Assembly (NCBI RefSeq): GCF_028583425.1
Contig: NC_072793.1
Span: 62,005,028 to 62,069,027, forward strand
Length of the DNA stretch: 64,000 nucleotides
From: Eublepharis macularius
Lineage: Eukaryota > Chordata > Lepidosauria > Squamata > Eublepharidae
Direction: 5' to 3'
Positions within the stretch are counted from its first letter, which is position 1; each line of letters begins with the position of its first letter. The notes under the pieces are model-generated. The model searched no databases, was not told where the DNA came from, and was given only the letters and a program-made list of their open reading frames with translations. Shown one piece after another: positions 21,911 to 34,110 of the stretch. A program made the translations under genes and the position numbers.

Positions 21911-24900
21911 ATGTGTTTTTTTTAAATCTTGAGAACAATCCTTGCTTCGAAGCTTAGGAGATGGATTGCTTTGACTAAATTAAGACAAATGTATGCATAT
22001 GCTGTGCAAGTATTTTGAACAATGGAAACAGCATTACAAAATGATAGCAAAGTAGGTCAGAGAGAGCTAAACATTAATAACAAAACCACCATTACACACT
22101 AAATTAGAATATGTGAACAGTCTAGGGTCGGCTGCCCCTTAAATAAAGAAGATACTGTAGCTGGCTGTACTGGAACTAGAATTAACATAATATTTTAAGC
22201 ATAAGAAGTATATTCTGTTATCATGTGAAAACTCTCCAGCTTTTTCTTGTGATGTTCAGCCTTTTAATAGTTTAATAATTCATCTGACATTTTATTTAGG
22301 GCATCAGCTTTATATTTGGTAATCTGGCTGTAAAGCATTTAGAGTAGTGCAGAATTTTGTGTTCATTGTGCAGTACAGCCAGGTTTTTTTTAAAAGGAAA
22401 AGAAAGGTTCAGTTAATGATAGACGCTTTAAATATATCTTTATAACCCAGGGCTCAGGTTACCTTGAAATATTTCATGTTTCTAAGCCTTCAGATGTGTT
22501 TATTCAAGAAAAGGCCAATGGGAAAAGTTATGGAAAATAACTTGCTTGACTAGCTTTGATCCCTGTTGTCTACCCTTTGTCATTTCTCAAAGAATGGATG
22601 GGATAAAGGTAATGGGAAGATATCCACACATATTTTGTGCAAATGGGAACAACTAATTTAGAGTTGACTCAGATTCTGATTCTTTCATTCAGATTTTCCA
22701 TAAACATTTCAGTGTTTCAACTTTCCTTAATATTTGTGGAAAATGAATGTTATGTTCAAATATTTGTTGAGTTCATGTCAGGTTACCATACAGGCAGAAT
22801 GAATTCAGTTAAAGATCAAATCAGGGAAAGTACTCAGTGCCTTCAACATTTCCAGAAATTAATTTTTTGGTGACTATTGAGAGTAACATATGGAAGAAAA
22901 TCCATGCTAAAGAGGCCAACTGCTTTTCTAAAAATGAACAATGGCTTATCTCTTTGACAATGGAAATTGTCCCGACAACAGTTCCAGCAGTGCACACCAT
23001 TATCTTCTGCACTTCTGTTGTTTTTGGGAACCTAGCCTATATACAGTGGTCCAAATCCAAGAGAGTGATTCTGGATACAGATGTGTCAAAAGGTGCATTT
23101 AGCCAGTTCAGCAAATTTGGCTGCGCATCCTGATCCTAATAGAATGGCCTTCAATATAATAACTAATCCAGATTGGATATATCAGTTCTTTTAACTAGTT
23201 GGGCTAGGTCCAGAGGTCAGGTTTTGCCAACAGAAGGCACTTCCATCAGTGGAACAGACCTTTCCTGCCTGCCCTTCTTGCTGCAGCCCACTGAGCTCCC
23301 TTATACATTGTTCTTGGGGGACTGGAGACCCTCAAGAGCATCATGATAGGCAAATTAGGAGATTGCAATGAAAGTAATAAATCAGCAAAAATAAGCTCTT
23401 TCCCTTCCACTGATGGAAACTGCACTTGGATCCAACCCACTCTAACAACAATAATTTCTGATATTTGTTAACATATCTGACTGTTGTCTGAGTGCCTTGC
23501 TGTCTGTTTTTCATTGTCCAGGCAAGAGGAGCAACATGGGGAGATAAGTATTTGATAGGGATATTTTTCAACCCAAAGTTTTTGCCTGAAGTCCTAACAA
23601 ACAGAATTCTCTGGGTTGGCATTTCAACATACAGTTTTACAGTTTCCATCGATCTTTATACCATTAGTGGTTTGGGGAGGGGTTTCTGCTTCTACGTAAG
23701 CATATGCCCTGTGACACAAGCCGTTTCATTATCTAAGACAGAGCAAACCTTTACTTGTATGTACTGGCAGGCAGGGTTGTGCAGGTTAGGTGGGTGGAGA
23801 CAGAGGCTAGGTTTCCCCTCCCATGGTGAGGGCTTGAAAAGAAACCCAGAGCTCAACCCCCACCCCTTTTGTACAGCAGTTTTTGATATGTTTTTATTTT
23901 AGAAGCAAACTTTCAGCAATGTGTACCGAGAGGAATGTAACAGACAGGCTCTCTGAAAGATGGAGTGACTTGGTAATGCAGGTGAGATGTTCTCCCCCCT
24001 CTTTTTATTTTTAGATGTGGGATATGATACTGATCAAGTATGACTTGTCAGCTTTTCTAATGGCACACCAGAAGCCTATTCTCATCCCAGTTATCTCCAC
24101 CTTTTAAACCCTGCCAGGCCCAGATTGCAGGCCGCGTTGCTGAGAGTGAATCGTTTTTGCTCTGCATTCAGTGTCACTTTCTGCATGAAAGGAAAATGCC
24201 GTTCTGAGCCTTTCAAGGTGATAATGCTGCATGTATCCTTCTGTTCCTGTGATAAGTGCATAGAGGGCAAGCAGAGAGACTGTCTCCACAGGGATCAGAA
24301 CACACCAGGCTCTACAGATAGGCCCATGTGGATATATCTATAGAATAAGATGAAAGCATTTCACTTTCTTCTTTTCAACAGTATCACATACAAGGATGCT
24401 GACCCTTCCAGAGGTCTGGATTTTCTGTGTCCCAAAATCTCTGCTGCTCTGCATTCTAATCCAGACTGAAAGAAAAGAAGGAAAATGAAACTGACACACG
24501 TTACTTAGAACTGGGATAAGTTTGAAGTGTTGATAAAGTAGCTTCAGTAACCATAAAGAAAGAAAAAAGTTTCATGTTCAATGCTTCACTGAGCAAAACA
24601 ACTTCCAGGGCAGCCTTTCCTATGGCCATTTCTCATACAAGAAAGTAATACTTTGCTGTTCATTTAAAAATTTACAGATTGAACGTATAGGAAGCAAGCC
24701 CTCTAGCAACTTCAGTCCAGCATCCTCTGAAAGTTGATTCTGACCACAGAAATATCTTCCCAGCATCTTCTAGCCAGCTCCGAACTCAGACTTTTTCCTC
24801 TCTTGCCCATGTTCCAAGTATATAAACTTTTTCCTTCAGCCCCTGCCCAAACAGATGAGAGTGCAACATAATTCCAGCAGTTTGGAGAAGTTAATATCTA

Positions 24901-25690
24901 CCGGCCATCAAAAGCCATTAATTGGAACCCTATTGTCCACCATCAAGTGCCAAAGAACATGATTATGGTGAGACATCTTTTCCATTGGAAAGGATTCTTT
25001 TCAACAGGGAATGGAAAAACAACAGGAAAGAAAAGAGACAGCTAAATTCAGCCAGTGTGGAGGTGGTTGGGTAAGCTATCTTTTAATGGCTCGATTTGGT
25101 GGGGCTGCCTGGCTCAAACAAGGCCTCTCCAATACAGCAGCAGCTGCTCTAGCAGCATTCTCTGAGGAACACAGCGCTTCTCAGTTTCCCAGAAGAAAAC
25201 AGAAGCAAAAGTGATGCAGTGTTACTGGCCCTTTGGTCTTCAACATTTTTAGTTCGGAACTCTCATATGGGAAGGGGGAGGGGAATTCCAGCTGTAGTCT
25301 CCCACTTCAACCTGCTTCTTTCTCTCACAGCAACACCAGAAGCCAGTCTACCTCAGGAAGGTGCAGTGACCCTCAGGTTCCACATACCTAACCTACTTCA
25401 AAGAGGGGCAGAGTTTCTCCCTCTCCTGCTTCCCTTTCCTGGCTTGCTTGCAAAAAATTTTTAAAACCCCAAAACCTTCCAGTCTTTTTTACTTCCCTAA
25501 AACCTCTGACAGAGGAACAAAGCAGCCCTCAACTCACTTAAACAACTGAAGAAGAGAAAGAGAAGGCCCACTGCAACAGAAGCTTCTTCTGGTGAGGGGG
25601 GAGGATTCATGACCAGAACAGCAAAATTATCAGCCTGCAGCTACACCAGAAAGCCCAGATTCTTGCACTTGTTGGCAACACTAACTTGAG
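21911..25690. other. Intergenic DNA, no gene seen
   Basis: No frame with a recognisable domain. The longest (136 codons at 23492) has no known motif and low-complexity codon use. No named repeat is evident. Confidence 0.45.
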
Positions 25691-25694
25691 GAAC

Positions 25695-25706
25695 AATTTT
25701 GTGTGT
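25695..25706. repeat. Left flanking repeat of foldback element
   Basis: aattttgtgtgt recurs at 26010..26021, right after the foldback. This fits a 12-bp target duplication, although the right copy merges with a (GT)n run and slippage is possible. Confidence 0.5.
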
Positions 25707-25792
25707 TTTGTTGAAGGCTTTCACAGCCGGAGAACGATGGTTGTTGTGGGTTTTCCGGGCTGTATTGCCGTGGTCTTGGCATTGTAGTTCCT

Positions 25793-25827
25793 GACGTTTC
25801 GCCAGCAGCTGTGGCTGGCATCTTCAG
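25793..25827 (-). ncRNA. Hammerhead-like motif, left arm
   Basis: On the - strand: CTGAAGA, a stem (GCCAGC with GCTGGC), then GAAAC and GTC. This follows the hammerhead order CUGANGA, stem II, GAAA, stem III, UH, but there is one extra base at the foot of stem II and almost no stem III. Such minimal forms are described in Penelope-like elements and may act as dimers. Activity is unproven. Confidence 0.35.
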
Positions 25828-25920
25828 AGGTGTAGCACCGAAAGACAGAGATCTCTCAGTGTCAGTGTCACATATTCACACATTGACACTGAGAGATCTC
25901 TGTCTTTTGGTGCTACACCT

Positions 25921-25955
25921 CTGAAGATGCCAGCCACAGCTGCTGGCGAAACGTC
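25921..25955 (+). ncRNA. Hammerhead-like motif, right arm
   Basis: The same motif as 25793..25827, on the + strand in the other arm of the foldback. Both strands of the locus therefore carry one sense copy each. Confidence 0.35.
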
Positions 25956-26010
25956 AGGAACTACAATGCCAAGACCACGGCAATACAGCCCGGAAAACCC
26001 ACAACAACCA

Positions 26011-26015
<5 letters not shown>

Positions 26016-26043
<28 letters not shown>
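26016..26043. repeat. (GT)n microsatellite
   Basis: About 14 GT units immediately after the foldback element. Confidence 0.85.
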
Positions 26044-26045
<2 letters not shown>

Positions 26046-26327
26046 AAAAGTGCGAATTGTCTCATGCTTCAGACTGAGGCTCTAGGTTCTTACGCAGATG
26101 CAAGAATTCTCTCAAATCTACCAATGCAAAGATTGGCTGGCAAGAACACCTCTTGAGATTGGCCAAACCATCCGTTTGGCCCTCCTGCACTTTGTCTGAG
26201 CAAAGCTGCAGCTAACTGGATGATTCTGCAGATCCTGGTGGCAGTTTCTTCTCTCCTGGACATTACTGTTCCTTTCTTTGTCAGTTCAAATTTCCCAGAT
26301 CTCTCAAAATTTCAGACTTCTAACTCT

Positions 26328-26439
26328 GAGCCAAGCTACAAGAGACGAATTACACTTGCCTGGCAAGTGAACAGACTCACGTGTATTCCTCTCTGTTTAC
26401 TTGCCATGCAAGTTTAATTCATCACTTGTAGCTTGGCTC
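26328..26439. mobile_element. Short inverted-repeat element (MITE-like)
   Basis: 'gagccaagctacaag' at the left and 'cttgtagcttggctc' at the right are inverted copies; the pairing continues inward over about 45 bases per arm with several differences. At 112 bp with a short centre it looks like a non-autonomous DNA element. Target duplications are not clear. Confidence 0.6.
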
Positions 26440-27630
26440 TCAGACTCTGCACTAACTGGGCCCATGTAGTAAGGCTATGCAAGCAAACTGGGTATTTGCC
26501 ACATGTGTAATAATTAGATTAAACTCAAAGGTTCCATGAATATGTGTATAGTAAAGGCTGGGAAAGTTGAGCAAGCAGGGCTTTTTTCAGGGAGTACCAG
26601 GACCTCTTGGGCATTCAGGACTTGGGCTCAGAAAATATCATGAGTAACGTCCCCTCTTTTTTTAAAGAAAAAAGCACAAGGATTTTCCACTGTCTTATTC
26701 GTAAATGTACCTTCTAGAGACAAAGAAAAATAAATGTGGGCCTCTCCAAATGTAAACAAGATAAATTAAAGATAGCTGAGGTGGCAGTGCTTTCTCTCAC
26801 CCTAAAGCCAGCCAGTAAAAGGGAGATCAAAGCAGAAAGTCCACAGAGGCCTACCCTGCGCTTTCACTTCCTTCAGGCCAAGAGCTGAATCCTGGGAAAG
26901 CAAAAAAAATAATAATAATAACATTGTTTCATTGGTTCTAAATTCTGTCAATTCATCCAGTTGGCAGAGGCGCCTACATACTTGTTTGAAGGAAGCAGAA
27001 TGGTATAGGAGAGTAGGTATAGGAGTCAGAGGAGCTTCCTTAGCATACACTGTTGGGTATTCCTGTAAGAAAGTTGGCCTCACATTTTTGCAAAATGGTC
27101 ATTATACCATGCTATCAAATCAAGGAGGCAGAAGAGTTATCAAGCCAGATTCCTGGATTATAATCTTCTTGTGCAAAGTGTCGTGTCACATATCTACGTC
27201 CTTGGCCACTGGCACTATTTGTGTGAAGCCAGTGGGATAACTATGAGTGAGTGCAAATTGTTATAATTTTTTTTAGAAAAACTGCTTTTGCAGATCCATA
27301 CAAAGATCATATGCAGCTGTGAAAGATATGCTTTAAATTTAATGCACAGAAGATTGCTCTCACATAGGTGATGATTGCTTTCTACTTCTAATTGTAAGAA
27401 TCTTCAGATATGGAGACAGTCACCAGAATTTTGTATACATGGATTGACTGATAATTAGAAGGCAGTTCTCCAACTCCTGTAGTTCCTGCCTGAAGACAGA
27501 GAATGTGGAGACAACTTGCATGCAATAACTATATGAAAGTTAAAAGCTCAAATATGCATGATGGTCCCTTAGAAAAAAATCCATGCAAGAATGGGTTTGA
27601 TGATCCTATGACTCTCTTCTACCCAAGGAG
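26440..27630. other. Intergenic DNA, no gene seen
   Basis: No coding signal. 26570..26660 ('gcaagcagggctttttt') resembles a common squamate repeat whose family I cannot name. Confidence 0.4.
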
Positions 27631-27639
27631 AAATGATGT

Positions 27640-29285
27640 GGCCAATCATTGCTCTTTCTGGGCAAAGTGATTGAGAGAGCAGCAGCTGGCCAACTGCAGG
27701 TCTTCTTGGATGGCTCTAGAGCTCTGGACCCTATTTAGTCTGGATTCAGACCAGGTCATGAGATAGGAGATGGCTCTAGTAACTTTAGTGGATGATCTCT
27801 GTCTGAATATAGACAAAGACCATGCCTTGTTATTGCTTCTCCTGGATCTATCTGCAGCCTTTGACACAGTTGACCACACCATCCTGTTGAGGTGTTTGGA
27901 GACAGAAGTGAACATCAAAGGACTGGTTTAAATTATTTCTCATATTAGGAAATCAACTATCTCCAGAATGGGAGTTATCTTCGGAGGTCCTACAGGAAGC
28001 AATCTTATCTCTCATGTTATTCAACTTCTATATAAAGCCTTTAGAGGAACTCATTTGTAGTTATGGAGTGGGATGCCATCAATATGCAGATGACACCCAA
28101 CTCTATATCTCACTATCCAAATCACCACAGTATGCAGTAGAAATCTGGGGTCGCTACCTGACAGCTGTGGTCAAGTGGCTGAAAATGAACAAATTGAAAT
28201 TGAACCCAGACAAGCTGGAAGTAGTGCAGGTTGGGAAGAGAAAGATATTGAAGGACATTGCACTCCCCTCTTTCAATGGAGTTTGTATGACCCTTGCAGC
28301 CTCAGGGACAAGCTACTCATGCAGTTTTTTTAAAGAGTTGCGCCTGGGAACTCAAGTTCCCTGCAGCTAGACAGCACCTTTGAAGAATGGCTGTTAAAAA
28401 ATAAGGAGAGCCCAAAAGGTGTCAGAATGCCTCTGTAGGGGGAGCAGGGGCTCTTCCCTCCCCCTCAAGCTGTTTCCCCATGTCAAAATAGCAGAGGAGG
28501 AAGGTTTCCCCCTGTTTTTTTCTGCTGCACAGAATGCTGCAGCTTGGTTATTATCGGGGGCAAGCAGGAGCATGAATGTTACTTCCATTCTGCAGTCACT
28601 CCATTGGCTCCCCATCAGTTACCGAGCTCAATTCATGGTTTTGATTATCGCATACGAAGTCCTTCATGAACTTGGCCCTCACAGCTACAGGAACGCCTCT
28701 CTCCCTATGTTCCGCCACAGCGGATTCACTCATCTAAAGAGAGTCTTCTGTAGGTGCCACCTTGCACACAAGCAAAATCAACAGCTGCTTATATATATGC
28801 ACTCTCTGCAGTTGCCCCCCACCCTATGGAATAGCCTGCCTTAAGAAATCAGGAAAGCCCCCACTCTCTTGGCTTTCTGAAAAAAATGCCAAACTGAATT
28901 ATTCGAGAGGGCTTTTTCATTCAGATAGGAGGGCTGTACTGTAAGGAGGGGATCTCAAAGAGATAGGGGCCATAGACTTCACTACTACGTGCTGCTAGGT
29001 ACTATCGCCTTATGTTCTATCCATTTCTAAGTATTTGCTATTATGTACTATCTATTGCTTTAAGTACGATCCTACCGGGTAGTTCTATGTTGTTTAATGT
29101 CAGAATTGCTTATGCTCTGTTTCAGCATTTCTGAATTGGATTTTTGCTGATGTGTCTTTGCAAATTTGAATTCGTATGCCCTATGACATTGTCCATTGAA
29201 ATGTCTTTGATATTAACTGTACTAATCTCACACTATGTAATCCGGGGAGAAAGGCAGACTATAAATGACACAAATAAATAAAAAG
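27640..29285 (+). mobile_element. CR1/L2-type LINE fragment, RT to 3' tail
   Basis: The best-kept LINE copy here. It holds 'LLLDLSAAFDTVDH' near 27835, an open frame at 28014 with 'GCHQYADDTQLYISL' (the catalytic box of CR1/L2-type reverse transcriptase), 'WLKMNKLKLNPDKLEVVQVG', and later 'SLHWLPISYRAQFMVLIIAY'. The 3' end carries 'actataaatgacac' and a (aaat)n tail. Sequence between 28370 and 28500 does not fit the RT and may be a replacement or a small insertion. Endonuclease is absent and frames are broken. Confidence 0.8.
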
Positions 29286-29514
29286 TTTCCCCAATGAGAA
29301 AAAGCCTTATTCTCTGTCAGAGGAAGATGGACTAGAAAGGAATCGTAGGCTCCAAGCCAATGTTTTTGCAAGAATTAACAAATAAACCACAAAACAGCGT
29401 ACAAGCTTCTGGATTCACCAGGACTCTTTTTCAAACTAGATTTTAAGTGAAGAGGGAGGAAGAGATGTCATTGGGAATGATGGAAATCCTGGTCTCCAAT
29501 TTGTAACACTTTTT

Positions 29515-30240
29515 AATTATGAAATTTATTTTCATACTTAAATTTTCAACAGAAAGAAAATGATATCATATTAAAATACCTTTGACACAGTAAAGCAAAC
29601 AATATACTTTGCCAGAGCAAAGAAAAAGTTGTTTACATATTTGTTCCTACACAATTAATAAATAGCTTCCATAGTGAATCAAGTTGATTTATGCTTTTTT
29701 CTCTTTATAAATAAACTGATTAAATCATAAAATAAGTTTCTTTAATTTTCTCAATCCATTCCTGAATCTTTTCCCCAGTACCTAGCAAGAATATTTCTAG
29801 CTGCTGTAATCAAGTACCGAAAGATATCTCGAAACTTCTTCAGAACTGTCTTAAGGTTATTAAGTAGAAATGTATAGAGAGATACTGGAATGGCTTTGCC
29901 AAGACTAACTTCCAATTCTTCAGATATGTTATGCCAATCTGTATCAGTCTTAAGATGGGACTGTGCAAGGGAGCAAAAAATCTCTGGTTGCAGCAGGGCA
30001 CGGGGAGACAAAGAAGCTGAGAATCCATCACTAGATTTGAATAAATGTTCAAAGGGAGGGTGGTCCATTGCTGAAACCGGAGATCTTTTTGCAGGCACAA
30101 TATAACAGCACTGCAAAACTCCTCCATTCCAAACTAGGGCTTCCATTATACACAACAATATTTTTTCTTTCCTCCTCTTCCCCTTTTTGTCTCTATTTTG
30201 CTTGATATCAAGCCTGAAGAAAAGTCCTGGTGACTTCATA
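29515..30240 (-). mobile_element. L1 LINE 3' fragment
   Basis: The open frame at 30239..29751 ends with 'FRYLITAARNILARYWGK', like the C-terminus of L1 ORF2 ('..ITAARxxxAxxW'). Shifting by one base at the frame's end gives 'IQEWIEKIKETYFMI' and a stop, which completes the usual L1 ending. AT-rich 3' UTR-like DNA follows to about 29515. It is a different and more decayed copy than that at 895..3971. Confidence 0.5.
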
Positions 30241-30244
30241 GGCC

Positions 30245-30930
30245 TGCATGCTGCTTTGTTAATTGGTTTTGTAGTCTGAATAAAGGTAGAGCTCAGCTAT
30301 TGCTGTGTGTAAAACTAGAAATCACTTCTGCAAAAGCAGAATGTGGAACAACAGAGAGAGCAAAAACTCATAGCCAAATATCCATTTTAAAATAAATAAC
30401 ATAGAACTTCTCCGACCACTGAGGCCAGAGAAAGTGGCTAAGCTAGTGTCTCTGTGTGTGTGCATGTGTGCGCACAGCCAAAAGCCAGCAGACATTAACA
30501 ATCTTTTCTCCATCGGCCCACAATCCTCCATCTTGACATATTGGTTATTTTTCAAGTGTCGCTGTAACAATAACCAGACATGTTTATTACTCATTGAAAT
30601 ATCGGAATGCAGCTCCTCCTCAGAGATACCTTGTCTGGGACTCAAACGGGGAAGAAAGTTTCTCTAAATAAACAAAGCTGCTTTCCATTTGGCATGAGCC
30701 CCATGCAGTACAGACGTGCTGCACTATGTCCCATTTGCAGGCTCGCCTGGACTCCAGATGGGGCTGGCAGCAAATGGTAGCATGGTTGTCCATTTAGGAA
30801 GGCAAAGGAAATGTTATGCTTATGTGGCCACTGACTGGTAAACACAAGTGAGGTGGAATCAGGGGGTGGATTGGCAGAGCAGAAATGAGGGAGACCCCAA
30901 GAAGTTCAAGCCTCAAAAGATTTTCTTGGA
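30245..30930. other. Intergenic DNA, no feature recognised
   Basis: Short overlapping frames only, with no motif I recognise. Confidence 0.4.
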
Positions 30931-30939
30931 GGCCAGTCC

Positions 30940-32725
30940 CACTGAGTCCAGTGGGGAATACTTTCCAGTGGTTAATTATTTGGACGTGTCTGTTTATCGA
31001 ATGGCTGAAAATACGCTGGCAGTATGTCCTTATAGAAAGGAGACTGACAAAAATTCCCTTTTACATTATAGATCGTTCCACCTGAGTCACCTGAGAATGA
31101 ATTTGCCATATGGGCACTTCCTTCGGGTTAAAAGGAACTCCACTAATCGGATTGACTTTAACACTGAAAGTATGAGAATGGTGGATGACTTTAAAAGATG
31201 AGGTTACCCAAGTGGGGTTCTGGAAACAGCTAGACAGCGTGCAATTAGTACCAATAGGGATAATTTGCTTGTACCCAGGGAACGTAAAAAAACTGAACGC
31301 ACTGCTGGTGTTTTTTACTACAGTGTAAAGGCTAATTCCATCAGACGGGCAATTTTAAAACATTGGCCAATACTTAGCGATATTCCAGGGTGTCAGGTTC
31401 CCCCTTTGATAGCCTTTAGAAGGACACGAAATATCAAGGATATAATCATTCAGATATACGCTATAGAAGTAATGAACGTGATACTTGTTTCCCTGAGGGT
31501 CTATACAAGTGTGGTAGATGTAAGCAGTGCTCCTTAATCATGAGAAAAGACGAGGTGAAACAGTTAGGTCTCTGGTCTCCACATGAGTTCATGAATTGCA
31601 ATACGGAAGGTGTGGTGTACCTTTTAAAGTGCCCATGTGGTTTATTGTATGTGGGCAGCACCACATGCTCCATCAAAACTTGCTTGTTTGAACATCAATC
31701 TCGGATAAAAAACCGAATACTGGAGGCTCCATTAGTGCAACATTATATAGATAGAACACACACTGAAACTGACATGCGTTTTACAATATTGCACAAGGTC
31801 AAACAAGGACGTCCAGAAACTACTGTGAAAGAACTTCGGAGGAAGGAGACCTACTGGATTTTCAAGTTAGGGAGCCTGGTGCCGCGAGGCTTGAATGTTG
31901 CCAATGACTTCTCATGTTACTTGGGTTGAGTTATGGACGTAAATGTAATATGTAGGGGTGCTTTAAGGACATAGTTAGTAATATGTATGGTTCCTTTTAA
32001 GGAGAGATTTCCCCAGCATGAAGGTGTGGTATGGATAATATATAATGGCTTTACACAAAGCTAGTGATTATAATGATGCTGTATGAAGTGGATATACTAT
32101 TGGGTACTCATGAGAAAAAACTTTAAAGGAATAACGTAAGTGCTATTATGTTTTTATAACACTGTATTGTAAATATGGACTGTAATTTTATAGTAGTACT
32201 GTTAATTGCTGTATTTTTCTCTAGTGTCTGTACTCTTTGAAAAACATGTTTTGAAACGGGCCTTACCAGGATCTAGACAACCCGTTAGAGGATTCATTAA
32301 GGAAGAAATAATATTAAGGAACTACTTTCATAGTGGTTACAGTCATCTGGAGTGGAAAAATCTCTAACAAGGAACTACTTGCAAAGTGGTTACAGTCATC
32401 TGGAGTGGAAAAATCTCTAACAACGTTTCTTCCCTGTGAGTTGGACACACGGTTCTCAGAACCTTTTAAATTGTTGGAAGGACTAGTGTTCGTATGGTGC
32501 TTTATTTGCATTTGCACTTTACATTGTTTGTGCAATATTCATATTGTTAGCACTTAGAGCACTTAAGCACTTTATCAATTGTTGAGGGAGCCTGGTTTGT
32601 TAGCACCGGTGCAAATGGTTTTCTGTGAACGGGGTTGGTGTTAAGTATTTATACGGTCCATTAATCAATTTCTACATTACTGTTACGTGGTTATACATTA
32701 TTGTTAATAAAACTTTGAATACGTT
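30940..32725 (+). mobile_element. Penelope-like retroelement, 3' part
   Basis: The coding part begins within the C-terminal end of a Penelope-type reverse transcriptase ('VNYLDVSVYRM', 'YRKETDKNSLLHYRSFH'). It passes a Cys-rich linker ('KCGRCKQC') and ends in a GIY-YIG endonuclease at 31540..31929 ('VVYLLKCPCGLLYVGST', 'RRKETYWIFKLG', 'PRGLN'). The reverse-transcriptase core is not present, so the copy is incomplete, and the coding part is broken. The 3' region holds a 53-bp tandem repeat and ends near 'aataaaactttgaatacg'. Confidence 0.85.
32316..32421 (+). repeat. 53-bp tandem pair in Penelope 3' region
   Basis: Two direct copies, 32316..32368 and 32369..32421, each with 'aaggaactact' and 'gtcatctggagtggaaaaat'. 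They differ at a few bases near 'tttcatagt/tgcaaagt'. Confidence 0.85.
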
Positions 32726-33731
32726 AGTAAGTTTACGCAGGTAAATTCTTGTTTTGTATAAGGGTGTAATAGATAGCAGCTGCATTGCTGCTGGAAGTTC
32801 AGGTCACATTTTCCTTTATTCTACCTGCATGACAGGAAAAGCTGCTCCTGCTTAATGTCTGTTTCATATGCAATTGTAGTAGGCAGGGAACCTCTACCAG
32901 AAAAAGGTAGCAGGCAACCTTTTTCAGGGCCACAGTCAGACTTCCTCGTTAGGTGAGGTTGCTGCAATCACAGACCAGGGTTTAAAGAAATGAATGAAAA
33001 GTCAGAGAGCTCTTCAGAATTGCTTAACTGAAATGTCAGTCACCAAGCTGACATGGTTAATGAATTATCTTCAGGAATATGTATGTTTTGTACATTCAGA
33101 AACTTTTACCTAGTTATAATTAACATCTTTCCTGAACAAATAGTATGTTCCAAGTTATTCCTTAGGTACCTTACTATGCTAAAAGGCAACTAAAGGCATT
33201 TTTGAGCATCATTTGAACATGACAGAAACAAGAGGTCTCTTGAAACTCTGAGCAAGGGAGAAAACTTGAATGGCCAAACGGGACTGGTGAAGTGAGTGGA
33301 TTTGGAGCACTACCACATTTACGGGCACCAAGAAATTTTTAAAAGTTTTTTTTAAATTGTCTTAATGATGTATTAGGAGGGTTAGTTGGTTTTAAGTATT
33401 TTAAAATGTGATTTAATTATGCACATTTAAATTTGTTAGCTGCCTTGATGACCCTTGTGAGGGCAGAAAGGCAGAGTAGAAAAATTGTGAAATAAAATAA
33501 AAGATTTCCCCCCTAAAAGTAAGATTTCATTCTTCAAATGGAATCTGTCATACCAGAAATTTTAAAAGCTCCTTAAAAAAACTTACGTAGAACAAATTAT
33601 TGCTGAACGTGGAGCAGTATACCCACTGGCCCCACTCTGGTTACGTCTCAGCCTTGCTTGTGTCTTTGGGATATCAGGTTTATCAAATGCTTGGTTGTGC
33701 TTTCCTGTATAAAGTGGATCACTAACACAAG
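32726..33731. other. Intergenic DNA with a LINE tail
   Basis: No gene seen. 33435..33505 ('agctgccttgatgaccc' and (aataaa)-rich end) looks like a CR1/L2-type LINE 3' tail. Confidence 0.45.
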
Positions 33732-33930
33732 TTCATCTTCGTTCTTCTGTGCCTCCACACATGGGGACTGCGCAGGCGCAGGCCAGCCGCCGGAGAATTT
33801 TCTAGAGCTTCTATGGCTCCGAAGGGGCCGTTTGTCGCGCGCCTCAGCGACCGTCTTCCCGCCCAAACGGTCACGTGCTCCTCCAGCGACCAACGGCCCC
33901 TTCCCTCAGTTCTCTTCTTGCCGCCGCTTG
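33732..33930 (+). repeat. DIRS left inverted terminal repeat
   Basis: Starts 'ttcatcttcgttcttctgtg' and is the inverted counterpart of 39594..39820, with few differences. The outermost bases differ between the two ends, as expected for DIRS split ends. Confidence 0.9.
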
Positions 33931-34110
33931 GAGAGAACGTTTGAGCTTCGCGCTCTGTGCTTGTGCTTCGTGCTTTTCTGACTGATTGATCTTGGCTTCT
34001 TGACTTCGGACTTCGGACTCGACTATTCTTCGGATCTCCCTCTGGACTTTGACGTGGACTCGGTAATACGACTCGGACTGTTTTGACCTTTCTCTCGCGT
34101 GCCCCTTAAG

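Larger units (their letters stand above)
25707..26010. mobile_element. Penelope-type foldback repeat with hammerhead-like motifs
   Basis: Two 127-base arms (25738..25864 and 25884..26010) are inverted copies with one mismatch that I can find, around a 19-base loop. The left arm is preceded by 'ttgaaggctttcacagccgg', which belongs to the same repeat. Landmarks are 'tggttgttgtgggttttccg', 'tcctgacgtttcgcc' and 'gaagatgccagccacagctg'. The sequence is a common squamate repeat that I tentatively place with Penelope-like elements, which are known to carry hammerhead motifs and inverted ends. A transcript from either strand would fold into one long hairpin. Confidence 0.65.
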
